Assembly: GCA_041485905.1 (NCBI GenBank)
Contig: JBGPKK010000112.1
Location: 1-14,907 of the forward strand
DNA: 14,907 bases
From: JAHFUI01 sp041485905
GTDB lineage: Bacteria; Acidobacteriota; Vicinamibacteria; Vicinamibacterales; CAVVIG01
Direction of reading: 5' to 3'
Below the pieces are notes generated by a model. It did no database searches and had not been told where the DNA came from. It was given only the letters and a program-made list of their open reading frames with translations. A program made the position numbers and the translations under genes. This document shows, piece by piece, positions 1 to 7,796 of the stretch. Every line of letters starts with the position of its first letter. Positions within the stretch are counted from its first letter, which is position 1.

Positions 1-1274
1 AGGAGAACGTCCGCGATGTCGAGATTGCGGGCATCCAGCATCATCATGTGCGTCACGCCCAGGATTCCCATCTCGTCTAGCTTCAGATAGTCCGCCTTCG
101 CAGATTTTTCCTTGCCGGCGTGCCGGGCGTTGATCGCGTTGACTGTGTCCTGACATCCCATGCTGATCGCTGTGTAATCGCCTTTGAGGGCGAGGTAAGG
201 GATGTTGTCGAAGTCCGCCGCCGTCAGCCCGCTGTTGGTGAGCGAGCACGATCCCTCGAGGGTAATCAGGCCCTTGAGCAAGTCCAGGTGACCCCGTTCC
301 TTCAAGATGCGGGTCATGTGATGACCCATGATCCCCGACTGCGAATGCGTCGCGACGATGGCTCCGCCGAGCCTTTCTACGAGCGACGCCAGATTCTGCG
401 GTGTCCAGGTGTTTGAGGGCGACAGCGCGGCCGGATCGCAGGTGGCGCAGGTCGATCCCGGAAGTGTGGCCTCGGCGTTGGGAACCAGCTGCTTGTAGTA
501 CTCCAAGGCGTAGTGCTCGCCGGATCCTGCGGGCTTCGGTCCAATCGCTCCCACACGCGCCACGATGTTCGGGTCCACGGTTTCGGTTGGAAACAGCGGC
601 GTGACGTGGCGGTAGGCGTCGGGGTTGGGATTGGGATCGCCCGGATCCCCATGGCGAATGAGCGTGCCAGTGAGGATGGTGGAGTTGGCCGGCATGAGGT
701 GTCCGAACCACGCCGTCCACGCACCGTTGTCGGTAATCCTCCCCATGCCCGGAATCAGGTCCGTTCCGCCTTTGATGTCGTTGGCGAGGACCCTGGCTTC
801 TCCTTCATGAATGACTGACTCGTCGAAGCCCGAGCGGCCGCGCCCCGACTGGTCAACGATGTAGGTGGAGACACCTTTGCGCACGAAGTACGGAAACCAG
901 CCTTCACGACCGTCCGGCGTCGATTCGAGACACGCAGCCGTATGACTCGACCCGTGCACCATGATGACCGGCCAGCCGGTACCGTTTTTCTTCTCCGGAA
1001 TCTGAAACTGCACGTACATCTGACCGATGGTGATTTGCTGGGGCGTGGGCGCCGCGGCGTTGGCGCCGGGTGGCGGCGGCGTCGCGTAGTCCGTCACCTT
1101 CGGTACTCCGCCGATGAAGAAGCTGCCCTGGTCCTCGATCACCAGCGGGCCGGTCAGAAACTTCTTCGGCTTGCCGGCGGTCTGCCCCGAGAGGCTCACC
1201 GCCATCGCGACAAGCAGGATTGCCGAGGAAAGACAGCCGCCGAGCGACCGGATCGAGCCAGCTTTGCGCCTCAT
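1..1274 (-). CDS. Secreted alpha/beta-hydrolase esterase, C-terminus cut by window edge
   Basis: Read by eye: 424 codons are open from the ATG at 1274 to the left edge, so the C-terminus is missing. An AGGAGG ribosome site sits 5 nt before the ATG (complement of 1280-1285), which fixes the start. Residues 1-31 are a Sec signal (MRRK, then a hydrophobic stretch to about SLSGQ). The body fits the alpha/beta-hydrolase fold: oxyanion region VMVHGSS-like (MVHGSS at 105-110), a strand ending YIVDQSGRGRSG (138-148), the nucleophile elbow THSQSG (309-314, Ser311 as nucleophile) and a candidate catalytic His409 in GVTHMMMLD. It is the last visible gene of the minus-strand operon, 25 nt after the stop of the ModA-like fusion gene. 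Fold and export are confident; the ester or lactone substrate is unknown. Cys276 and Cys279 (CATC) could form a disulfide in the periplasm. Confidence 0.87.
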   Translation of the reverse strand, partial: MRRKAGSIRSLGGCLSSAILLVAMAVSLSGQTAGKPKKFLTGPLVIEDQGSFFIGGVPKVTDYATPPPPGANAAAPTPQQITIGQMYVQFQIPEKKNGTGWPVIMVHGSSHTAACLESTPDGREGWFPYFVRKGVSTYIVDQSGRGRSGFDESVIHEGEARVLANDIKGGTDLIPGMGRITDNGAWTAWFGHLMPANSTILTGTLIRHGDPGDPNPNPDAYRHVTPLFPTETVDPNIVARVGAIGPKPAGSGEHYALEYYKQLVPNAEATLPGSTCATCDPAALSPSNTWTPQNLASLVERLGGAIVATHSQSGIMGHHMTRILKERGHLDLLKGLITLEGSCSLTNSGLTAADFDNIPYLALKGDYTAISMGCQDTVNAINARHAGKEKSAKADYLKLDEMGILGVTHMMMLDARNLDIADVL

Positions 1275-1299
1275 CGTATCCTCCTGTGTTGTGAAGGGC

Positions 1300-2742
1300 C
1301 TACTTGATATGGCCCTCGAGCAGGTCCTTGTTGTTCTCCATGCACGAGTATTCCATGAGCTCCCAGTCGGGTCGGAGGGTGAAGGTGCGCGTGTTCTTCC
1401 AGGACTTCGTGTAGATGACCGGATCGTCGATGACGACCTCATAGGCGATGTGCTGTTCATCGGTCCGTGTGAAGCGCTGAGTAAGGCGCAGCTGGCCGCT
1501 GTGCTGATGGCCGACGCTGTCGAGGTTCGTCTTCCCGTTGAACCCTTGCGTCTCGACAACGAGCGTATCGCCTTCCCAATGGCCGACGGAGGTTCCGATC
1601 CAAGTGGGCTCGATGTTCTTGGGAAACCCTCTGCCATCGGTCGGGATGACGTGAAACACGTTCCAGGCTTCGAAGAGGATGGCGACGCGCTTCGGCGTCT
1701 GGATGAATTCGATCGGGAACGGTGAGTTCATCGAACGCGTCATGCCCTGCGGCAAACAGTGGCCCGTGTAGTCGAACTTCGACGCGTCGTAGTTCTTGAA
1801 CCTCTCGGCGCCGGCCGGCGTGTACGGAAGCTCAGCGGGCCCTTCCTGGTTTCGGATTGTCCTGGTCATGTCTGGCACGTAGGGGCGCTCCCAGACACCG
1901 TTGAGGTCGGGTTTACCGTCGGACAGGCGAGGGATCGCAGCAACGCCGGGCTTCGCCGGCTTCTCCATTCCCTTCGCTTTGAGCGTCGGCGTGGTGGTGG
2001 GCCCGGAGAGATACGCGACCAGCGCCTTGGCGGCGTCCGCGTTTTTCGCCTTCGTGCCAACTCCAGCCGCGAGGGTCACGTAGCTCTGGAACTCGGCGGG
2101 CAGCGGGCCGAGAAGCTCGATGCCAGGGATGGGCAGGATCTCGCTGATCAGCGTGATGACGAAGTCCGCATCGCCGGCTGCCACTCTCCCAGCCGAGCGA
2201 ACGGATCCCTGCTCGAGCAGCGTCTTGGATTTGACGGCCTCAGCGATCCCGAGACGGTCGAGCATCGTGACGATGTGTGGCCGGCTCGCGCCATCGGAGG
2301 CGTAGCTGATCGCCTTCGCTTTCAGCAACGCGCCCTTGAGGGCGTCCGCTGTCCGAATATCGGGCTTTGGCGCCCCCGCGCGAATGCCGACGCCGATGCC
2401 GGAGCGAGCGATCGCGGCGTTCGTACCGGCCACGACCCTCCGTTCCTTGATCAGTTGGTCCATCATCTCCGTTGTCACGATCGCGACGTCGAACGGCTCG
2501 CCCGCATCGATACTCTCTTTGAGAGCGGACGACGAATTGAACCGGATCGTCAGCAGGTGCCCGACTTCCCCCTCGGCCTGCGGCTGGAGCGCCTCTATCA
2601 CCGCTTTCACGCCGTTGGACGCCAGGACGTGAATGTCCGGGGGCGACTGCGTTGCCGCGTTCCGCGCACCCAGAAAAAAGATGCCGGCTACTGCGACCGC
2701 CGCAGCGATCCGCGCGATGCGTCCAGTCGTCATCGATTTCAT
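1300..2742 (-). CDS. Fusion of a ModA-like substrate-binding domain with a secreted C-terminal domain of unknown function
   Basis: 480 residues. Residues 1-32 are a Sec signal (hydrophobic core AAAVAVAGIFFLG). Residues about 36-260 resemble the periplasmic molybdate-type binding proteins (SBP_bac_11/ModA family): IHVLASNGVKAVIEAL, FNSSSALKESIDAGEPFDVAI, then ARSGIGVGIRAGAPKPDI, and an end like AKALVAYLSGP...LKAKGME. Residues about 268-480 are a different module starting IPRLSDGKPDLNGVWERP and ending with a Trp/Tyr-rich beta segment (TRTFTLRPDWELMEYSCMEN). From memory, such modules occur as stand-alone secreted proteins in acidobacteria; their function is unknown to me. The start ATG overlaps the stop of the upstream amidohydrolase gene as ATGA, so translation is probably coupled; the Met at codon 4 is an alternative. 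No ABC permease or ATPase gene is next to it, so a role in ABC uptake is doubtful. Ligand unknown. Confidence 0.85.
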   Translation of the reverse strand: MKSMTTGRIARIAAAVAVAGIFFLGARNAATQSPPDIHVLASNGVKAVIEALQPQAEGEVGHLLTIRFNSSSALKESIDAGEPFDVAIVTTEMMDQLIKERRVVAGTNAAIARSGIGVGIRAGAPKPDIRTADALKGALLKAKAISYASDGASRPHIVTMLDRLGIAEAVKSKTLLEQGSVRSAGRVAAGDADFVITLISEILPIPGIELLGPLPAEFQSYVTLAAGVGTKAKNADAAKALVAYLSGPTTTPTLKAKGMEKPAKPGVAAIPRLSDGKPDLNGVWERPYVPDMTRTIRNQEGPAELPYTPAGAERFKNYDASKFDYTGHCLPQGMTRSMNSPFPIEFIQTPKRVAILFEAWNVFHVIPTDGRGFPKNIEPTWIGTSVGHWEGDTLVVETQGFNGKTNLDSVGHQHSGQLRLTQRFTRTDEQHIAYEVVIDDPVIYTKSWKNTRTFTLRPDWELMEYSCMENNKDLLEGHIK

Positions 2743-3914
2743 CCACCCACCCGCTTCCCGTTCGCGATGACCGCCTGCGCCACCAGCCTGCGGCGGCCGC
2801 GCCGCGTTCCTTTGTAGTTGTCCACGAACTCGAAGTCGCCGTCCTTCATGTCCAACACGGCGACATCCGCGATGGCGCCCGTTCTCAACGTCCCGAGATC
2901 CTTGAAGCCTGCAATCGCGTGGGCGGCGTTGACCGTCGCGCGCGCAATCACCTGATCGAGACTCATCCCCAGCATCAGGAACTTCGAGAGGACGTTCGGG
3001 AAGTCGAGCACCCCTTCGGTCCGACCGGCCTCGGTCATGTCCGACGAGATCGTGTCGGGCAGGAAGTCCTGCTGAAGCGCCTTCTCCACGACGTCCCAGT
3101 TGAAGTGCTCGGTCCGGCCGTTGCCGAAGTCGAACAGGACGCCGCGGCGGCGCGCCTCCCGGACCTGCGGCAGCACGCGCCCGTTCGCGTCCAGGATGCC
3201 GTTGATCGGCGTGTAGAGGTGCGTGACGATGTCGCCTGGCCGGAGCAAGGCGAGGATGGAGGTCAGCGGCGACACCGTGTCGCCGACGTGGATCATCAGC
3301 GGCAGCTTGAACGATCCCGTGACCTCTTTCGCCCGCCTGACCGCCTCGAGATCGTTTGGGCCGGCGACGGTCCGCGAGAGCCGCGCCTTGACGCCGATGA
3401 TCAGGTCGCGGTGCTGTTCAATCGCGCCGCGCGCGGCTGCCACGTCGGCGTTGGCCAGATTCAACAGCTCGTCCGGACTGCCGTTTCCTCGTCGCGACAG
3501 ATTGACGAGCACGCGAACCCGGTTCGGCGCGCTCCGCGCCACCGCCAGCACGTCAGCGATGTTGTCCGCGCCCTTGCTCCCGGCGTCGACCGCCGTCGTG
3601 ACGCCGGTTGACAGACAGAACGTGGGAATCCGCTCGGTCGCGTGAATATGGATGTCGATGAGGCCGGGCGTGACGATCTTCCCGCGCGCGTCGAGCACCT
3701 CCGCCGCGTCGCCTGCGGAGATGTTCGGCCGGATCTCCGCGATGCGGCCGTTTCGAATCGCGACGTCTGCGACACGGTCGATACGCTGACCGGGATCGAC
3801 GACCCTCCCGTCCTTGACGAGCAGATCGTATTTCGCGGCCGCCAGCGCGATGCGCGTCGTCGCGGCGGCGAGGACGGTCGTGTGGAGAAATTCGCGGCGA
3901 GTCGGCATCCGCAT
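2739..3914 (-). CDS. Tat-exported amidohydrolase-superfamily metallohydrolase (amidohydrolase/deacetylase type)
   Basis: 391 residues. The N-terminus PTRREFLHTTVLAAA (4-18) is a twin-arginine signal. The body is a cyclic amidohydrolase with the usual metal ligands: HIH (His89, His91), Lys176 in GVKARLSRT as the candidate carbamylated lysine, His209 (MIHVGD), His232 (THLYTPINGI) and Asp292 (SSDMTEAG). The small beta-sandwich around the barrel is visible at 28-85 (YDLLVKDGRVVDPG) and at the end (GAIADVAVLDMKDGD). The layout matches the dihydroorotase-like amidohydrolase/deacetylase group, some of which hydrolyse acetyl esters or N-acyl compounds; the substrate here is not predictable. A GGAG lies about 9 nt before the ATG at 3914; Met3 is an alternative start. 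It begins 15 nt after the serine hydrolase gene and overlaps the next gene by 4 nt, so it belongs to the operon. The Tat signal implies a folded, metal-loaded periplasmic enzyme. Confidence 0.9.
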   Translation of the reverse strand: MRMPTRREFLHTTVLAAATTRIALAAAKYDLLVKDGRVVDPGQRIDRVADVAIRNGRIAEIRPNISAGDAAEVLDARGKIVTPGLIDIHIHATERIPTFCLSTGVTTAVDAGSKGADNIADVLAVARSAPNRVRVLVNLSRRGNGSPDELLNLANADVAAARGAIEQHRDLIIGVKARLSRTVAGPNDLEAVRRAKEVTGSFKLPLMIHVGDTVSPLTSILALLRPGDIVTHLYTPINGILDANGRVLPQVREARRRGVLFDFGNGRTEHFNWDVVEKALQQDFLPDTISSDMTEAGRTEGVLDFPNVLSKFLMLGMSLDQVIARATVNAAHAIAGFKDLGTLRTGAIADVAVLDMKDGDFEFVDNYKGTRRGRRRLVAQAVIANGKRVGG

Positions 3915-3929
3915 GGCTCGACGCTCCGG

Positions 3930-5210
3930 CTACTTCACGATCGCCGACATCACGGCGTTCTCGAACTCCGCGCGCATTGCGGCGACCGACGTCTGCGTCA
4001 TCATCACGGCGACGATCTCTTCCCTGGGATCGACCCAGAAGTACGTGCCGTAGACGCCGCCCCAGCCGAAGCTGCCATCAGAAATGCGCATGCCACCGGC
4101 CACAGCGTGATTGACGACGCGAACGCTCAGCCCGAACGCCTCGCCCACGGGACGTCCCGGCAAAGTGTCCGGCGCGTGCACCGCGGTCATGTACTCGACC
4201 GTCCTCGGGCCCAGAATGCGCTTGCCATTCAGCTCGCCGCCGTTGAGCAGCATCTGACCGAGCTTCAGGTACTCTTCCGCGGTCGTGATCAGTCCTCCCG
4301 AACCCATGAAGTAGACCTTGCTCGACATCGAGTTCGGGTTCGCGTTTTTCTGAAGGCCCTTGGCGGCTGTCTGGTAGACGGTCGGCATGCGCGGCTCGAG
4401 CGTCTCGGTTGGATAGAACGAGATGTCCCTCATCCCGAGCGGATCGAACACGCGCTGGCGCAGGAACTGGTCGAAGGGCTGTCCGGAGACGATCTCCACG
4501 ATGCGCCCGAGCGTGTCCATTCCCGCCTGCGCGCTGTACATCCAGCGCGAACCCGGCTGGAACTCGAGCGCCGTCTGCGCGAGCCGAGGAATGTAATCAG
4601 CCAGCGTCTCGGTCGGCTTTCGGGCGATTTTTCTCACGTCGCTCGTCCCCATCGGCCCACTGGCCAGCCCGGAGGTGTGGGTCAGCAGGTCGCGAATCGT
4701 GATCTGCCGCTCGGCGGGGACCGTGTAGAAGCGCGGCGCGACCGGACCCTGGCCGACGACCGGCGGTGCCGGCGGCCCCTGGGCCGGCTGCGCCACCGCC
4801 ACTTTCATGTCTTTGAATTCTGGAATGAATTTCGAGACCGGATCGGTGATCCGCAGTTTCCCTTCCTCCATCATCATCATGATGGCGACGCCCGTCACCG
4901 GCTTCGTCATCGATGCGATGCGGAAGACGGCATCCTTCGTCATCGGCTTCTTCGATTCCAGATCCATCACGCCGTGCGCTTCCAGGTGCGCAATGCGGCC
5001 CTTCCTGGCGACCAGCGTCACACCGCCAGCGATGTCTCCGGCCGCGACGTGCCGCTTCATCATCTCGTTGATGTGCGCGAGCCGTTCCGACGAAAGGCCG
5101 ACCTCTTCCGGCTTCGCCGTCGGGAACATCTCCGCGGCGTAGGGCAGCGCCACGAGCGCGAGAGCCAGAACGCACGCCGCCATCGTCGAAAAACGGAGTC
5201 TTCTGTCCAT
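3930..5210 (-). CDS. Secreted serine hydrolase of the class C beta-lactamase/EstB family
   Basis: 426 residues from the ATG at 5210, preceded by GGAGG with an 8-nt spacer and followed directly by a signal peptide (MDRRLRFSTMAACVLALALVALPYAA). A GTG start at 5273 is open in the same frame, but it would bury the signal peptide behind 21 residues and was not chosen. The active-site SxxK is SMTK (Ser100, Lys103). The Tyr motif is YSAQA (Tyr225), with Ala at the usual Asn position, as is common in esterase-like members. The third box is GWGG (382-385) in place of K/H-T-G, followed by VYGTYFWVDP. This suggests an esterase, amidase or D-peptidase-like hydrolase rather than a true beta-lactamase. A Pro/Gly/Ala-rich insert lies at about 137-165, before the ITIRDLLTHTSG block. 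It is the third gene of the operon, 84 nt after the PQQ dehydrogenase, the widest gap in the operon. Confidence 0.9.
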   Translation of the reverse strand: MDRRLRFSTMAACVLALALVALPYAAEMFPTAKPEEVGLSSERLAHINEMMKRHVAAGDIAGGVTLVARKGRIAHLEAHGVMDLESKKPMTKDAVFRIASMTKPVTGVAIMMMMEEGKLRITDPVSKFIPEFKDMKVAVAQPAQGPPAPPVVGQGPVAPRFYTVPAERQITIRDLLTHTSGLASGPMGTSDVRKIARKPTETLADYIPRLAQTALEFQPGSRWMYSAQAGMDTLGRIVEIVSGQPFDQFLRQRVFDPLGMRDISFYPTETLEPRMPTVYQTAAKGLQKNANPNSMSSKVYFMGSGGLITTAEEYLKLGQMLLNGGELNGKRILGPRTVEYMTAVHAPDTLPGRPVGEAFGLSVRVVNHAVAGGMRISDGSFGWGGVYGTYFWVDPREEIVAVMMTQTSVAAMRAEFENAVMSAIVK

Positions 5211-5274
5211 CTGATGCGCCTCCACAACGCTCCCGGTGACCGAGAGCTGGGCAATCATAGCCGTTAACTCCACG

Positions 5275-5294
5275 GGTCCGCCTAAAGCCGGACC
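5275..5294 (-). other. Short inverted repeat just after the PQQ dehydrogenase stop
   Basis: GGTCCG and CGGACC flank an 8-nt loop immediately downstream of the stop codon of the PQQ dehydrogenase gene. It could form a 6-bp hairpin in the widest intergenic gap of the operon and might act in RNA processing or attenuation. There is no U-run after it, so it is not a standard terminator. A stem this short may also be chance. Confidence 0.25.
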
Positions 5295-6935
5295 TCACTT
5301 CTCCGGCAGCGCGAAGGCGGTCAGGTTACCCCCCGACGGAATGAGCACAAACTGCCGGCCATCCAGCATGTACGTCATCGCCGCGCCGCCCCAGATGGAG
5401 TATCCCGTCGGGTAGTGCCACAGGTTCTTCCCGGTGCGCGAGTCGAACGCCATGAAGTTGCCCTCGTTGTCGCCGGCAAAGACCACACCCCCGGCCGTCG
5501 ACAAAACCCCGGCGAACGTTGGTGACGGGTACTTGAATTCCCACCGCCGCTCGCCTGTCGTTGCGTCGATAGCGCGCAGCGCGCCGTAGGCCTTCTCCAC
5601 GTCGCGCCGCACCACGCCGCTCACGGAGGATCGGCCTGGCACAATTTCCTGTTTTTGCGGCACGTAGGTTGCGCAGGTCTCGCGCGCGGTGACGAAAAAC
5701 AGGCGGAGCGCGGGATCGAAGGACGGGGGCATGAAGTTCGTGCCTCCCCACTGATCGGGGATGCACCCCTTGCTTCCGTCGTTGAGCACGATCGGATGGC
5801 CGTCAGACCCGAGATCTCTGGCCCAGGTCGTGTCGGTGAACGGCTTGCCGAAGATCAACTTCCCGGTCGTACGGTCCAGCGCGTAGAAGAACCCGTTCCG
5901 GTTGGCCACCATCACGACCTTTCGCGGCCGACCACCGATCGTGAGATCGGCCAGCACGGGCACGTGGTTCGAGTCCCAGTCGTGCGTGTCGTGCGGCGTG
6001 AACTGGTAATACCACTTCAGCTTGCCGGTGTCCGCGTCGACCGCTATCAGCGAGGCCGTGTAGAGATTTTCGCCCTTTCGATCCTCTCCGTAGTAATCAG
6101 GGTTGGGATTTCCCGTGCCCCAGTACAGCGTGTTCAGCTCGGGATCGTACGTGCCGGTCACCCAGGTTCCGCCTCCGCCGCGCGCGAGCACCTCGGCGGA
6201 TGCCGGCCATGTTTCACTGCCTGGCTCACCGGGCGCCGGAACAGTGTAGAACCTCCAGATTCGCTGACCGTTTTTCGGATCGTACGCATCGAGAAACCCG
6301 CGCGTCGGATAATCGCTGCCCGAAATGCCGACGATCACCTTGTCCTTGATCACGAGCGGCGCCATCGTCGCGGCGTAGCCGATCTGGTAGTCGCCGAGCA
6401 CGACGTCCCAGACGACGTTCCCGGTTTTGATGTCGAGCGCGAGAAGATGCGCATCGAGGGTGACCATGAACAGCTTGTCGCCGAGCACGCCGAAGCCGCG
6501 GTTCACCGGCGCTGAGGCGCCGTAGGTGAGATTGGCCGGCAGGTCGCGGCGGTAGCGCCAGAACATCCGGCCGGTGCGCGCGTCGAGCGCCCACGCGTAG
6601 TTGTTCGGGCCCGTCACGTAGAGGATCCCGTCCAGCACGAGAGCCGTTGACTCGAATCCCCTGCCGCGCGCCATGGTTTCGGTCTGGAACGTCCACTGCG
6701 CGACCAGGCGGTGCGCGTTCTGCGGCGTGATCTGTTTGAGCGGGCTGTGGCGCTGACCGTTGTACTCGCCCGAATACATCAACCAGCGCGACGGGTTCGT
6801 CAATCCACCGAGCAGATCCTGGTAGGCGATCGACGGCGACCCCACGTCCTGGGCGCCGTGAGCGACAACGAGCGCCGAACCGATGGCGGCGAGAGAGACG
6901 ACGGTTCCGATGAGCGGACGAAGCGGTATGCGCAT
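5295..6935 (-). CDS. Periplasmic PQQ-dependent alcohol dehydrogenase with a lanthanide-type D-x-D motif
   Basis: 546 residues from the ATG at 6935 (AAGGA 4-5 nt upstream; a GTG at 6971 lies inside the cytochrome gene and would precede the signal). Residues 1-29 are a Sec signal. The body is an eight-bladed quinoprotein propeller with repeated blades (ALDARTGRMFWRY, ALDIKTGNVVWDV, AYDPKNGQRIWRFY, AVDADTGKLKWYY, AFDSRTGKNLWHY). The PQQ floor is GGGGTW (Trp258) and the metal Asn is in WGTGNP (Asn276). The catalytic region PHDTHDWDSNH carries Asp319 and a second Asp321, the D-x-D pattern that in XoxF/PedH-type enzymes adds a lanthanide ligand. Two oddities: the usual metal Glu (GGE/GAE) is Asp208 in SGSDY, and the vicinal Cys pair before NRG is Ser-Ala (141-142). 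It starts 7 nt after the cytochrome c stop, so the cytochrome is the likely electron acceptor. Alcohol substrate unknown. Confidence 0.92.
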   Translation of the reverse strand: MRIPLRPLIGTVVSLAAIGSALVVAHGAQDVGSPSIAYQDLLGGLTNPSRWLMYSGEYNGQRHSPLKQITPQNAHRLVAQWTFQTETMARGRGFESTALVLDGILYVTGPNNYAWALDARTGRMFWRYRRDLPANLTYGASAPVNRGFGVLGDKLFMVTLDAHLLALDIKTGNVVWDVVLGDYQIGYAATMAPLVIKDKVIVGISGSDYPTRGFLDAYDPKNGQRIWRFYTVPAPGEPGSETWPASAEVLARGGGGTWVTGTYDPELNTLYWGTGNPNPDYYGEDRKGENLYTASLIAVDADTGKLKWYYQFTPHDTHDWDSNHVPVLADLTIGGRPRKVVMVANRNGFFYALDRTTGKLIFGKPFTDTTWARDLGSDGHPIVLNDGSKGCIPDQWGGTNFMPPSFDPALRLFFVTARETCATYVPQKQEIVPGRSSVSGVVRRDVEKAYGALRAIDATTGERRWEFKYPSPTFAGVLSTAGGVVFAGDNEGNFMAFDSRTGKNLWHYPTGYSIWGGAAMTYMLDGRQFVLIPSGGNLTAFALPEK

Positions 6936-6942
6936 AAATCCT

Positions 6943-7719
6943 TCAGCGGCCGGGGCCGGAGCCCGCCGCACGCAGCGTGCCCAGGAACGCGAGCAGATCG
7001 CCGAGATCGCTGTCGATCAACCGATCGGCACCGAAATCAGGCATGAGCGAGCGTTTGTCGCTGATGACTTCGCGCAGGCTGCTTTTTAAATATCCCTGCA
7101 GACGCTCGCGCGTGTCCATGATCTGAATCGAGAAAACGTCTTCGCTCTTTCGCACGCCGTGGATCTGCTTCCCGTCGCGCGTGACGAGCGTTACCGCCTG
7201 ATAGCCGGCGGCGATCGAGTCGCTCGCTTTGCGAATCGCGCGCGAGAGCACGTCGCGCGACTGGCTCTCGGCAACCCGCGACAGATCGGGGCCAAGCTGG
7301 CCGCCGCGGCCGTTCACGCGATGACAGCCGCCGCAGGTGGACCAGAACAGTTGCTCGCCGCGATTGACGTTGCCCCTCGCGCCCTCGACCGCGGCCGTTG
7401 TGCTGATGCTCCGCAGATACGCGGCCATCGCCCACAGCTCATCGTCCGGCGCGGAGCTCGGCGGCATGACGCTGCCGGGGACGCCGGACCGGATGGCTCG
7501 AAAGACCCGCTCATCGCTGGCCGGCGACGTCCACAGGATCGTCAGGTCGGGACCGACGAGCCCTTTCGCGTCTCCGCCGTGGCATTCGGCGCAGCGCGCC
7601 TGGAACAGGGAGGTGCCGGTGCGAATCGCCTCAGGATCGCCCTGCCGCGGGTTTCTGATGCCGTCCTGAGGCATCGAGGGACCCGCGGACAAGAGGAGGA
7701 CCGCCAGCAATATCACCAT
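6943..7719 (-). CDS. Periplasmic cytochrome c with two haem-binding sites
   Basis: 258 residues with an N-terminal hydrophobic signal (MVILLAVLLLSAG). The first domain has CAECH (43-47) and a candidate axial Met85 (SVMPPS). The second has CGGCH (129-133) and candidate Met226 (SLMPDF), with an unusually long stretch between (GYQAVTLVTRDGKQIHGV and a following beta-rich part). That layout fits the 'putative haem-binding domain' type seen in Planctomycetes and Acidobacteria (TIGR02603-like, from memory). It probably accepts electrons from the quinoprotein encoded 7 nt downstream and passes them to a terminal oxidase. The ATG at 7719 is the only sensible start, because an in-frame stop lies 8 codons upstream, but there is no Shine-Dalgarno. 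A promoter is predicted 18 nt upstream, so the mRNA leader would be about 11 nt. It is the first gene of the minus-strand operon. Confidence 0.92.
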   Translation of the reverse strand: MVILLAVLLLSAGPSMPQDGIRNPRQGDPEAIRTGTSLFQARCAECHGGDAKGLVGPDLTILWTSPASDERVFRAIRSGVPGSVMPPSSAPDDELWAMAAYLRSISTTAAVEGARGNVNRGEQLFWSTCGGCHRVNGRGGQLGPDLSRVAESQSRDVLSRAIRKASDSIAAGYQAVTLVTRDGKQIHGVRKSEDVFSIQIMDTRERLQGYLKSSLREVISDKRSLMPDFGADRLIDSDLGDLLAFLGTLRAAGSGPGR

Positions 7720-7737
7720 TTGGAGGAGGACTCGCGG

Positions 7738-7766
7738 ATGTTACGCCCGCGTCACTGATGTGTAAA
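7738..7766 (-). promoter_or_regulatory. Predicted sigma-70-like promoter of the minus-strand operon
   Basis: On the minus strand TTTACA (7766-7761, 5 of 6 to TTGACA) is followed after 17 nt by TAACAT (7743-7738, 4 of 6 to TATAAT). The expected transcript start is near 7731, about 11 nt before the cytochrome c ATG. The leader would be too short for a good ribosome site, and none is seen. Confidence 0.45.
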
Positions 7767-7787
7767 GACGACCGGTAGATGTTTACA
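7761..7787. promoter_or_regulatory. Inverted repeat TGTAAA-N15-TTTACA in the divergent promoter region
   Basis: TGTAAA (7761-7766) and TTTACA (7782-7787) are exact reverse complements separated by 15 nt, in the 77-nt gap between the divergent operons. The left arm overlaps the predicted -35 of the minus operon, and the right arm overlaps the predicted -10 of the plus operon. It may be an operator for a dimeric regulator controlling both arms, or simply a by-product of two back-to-back promoters. Confidence 0.4.
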
Positions 7788-7789
7788 AT
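7761..7789 (+). promoter_or_regulatory. Predicted promoter of the Mo-hydroxylase operon, giving a leaderless mRNA
   Basis: TACAAT (7784-7789, 5 of 6 to TATAAT) lies 17 nt after TGTAAA (7761-7766, weak -35). The expected transcript start, about 7 nt later, falls at or next to the ATG at 7797. No Shine-Dalgarno is seen before 7797 or before the alternative ATG at 7779, which agrees with a leaderless message. Confidence 0.4.
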
Positions 7790-7796
7790 ACATTCC

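Noticed and set aside
1759..2817. Open frame of 352 codons on the plus strand
   Set aside because: It is antisense to the ModA-like fusion gene, with no ribosome site and no domain-like sequence.
3642..5267. Open frame of 541 codons on the plus strand
   Set aside because: It covers the serine hydrolase and amidohydrolase genes in antisense, with Arg/His/Asp-biased composition and no motifs. It is a shadow of real minus-strand genes.
5275..5294. Rho-independent terminator inside the operon
   Set aside because: The stem is only 6 bp and no U-run follows. Promoter signals for the downstream genes are not seen either, so the operon most likely continues.
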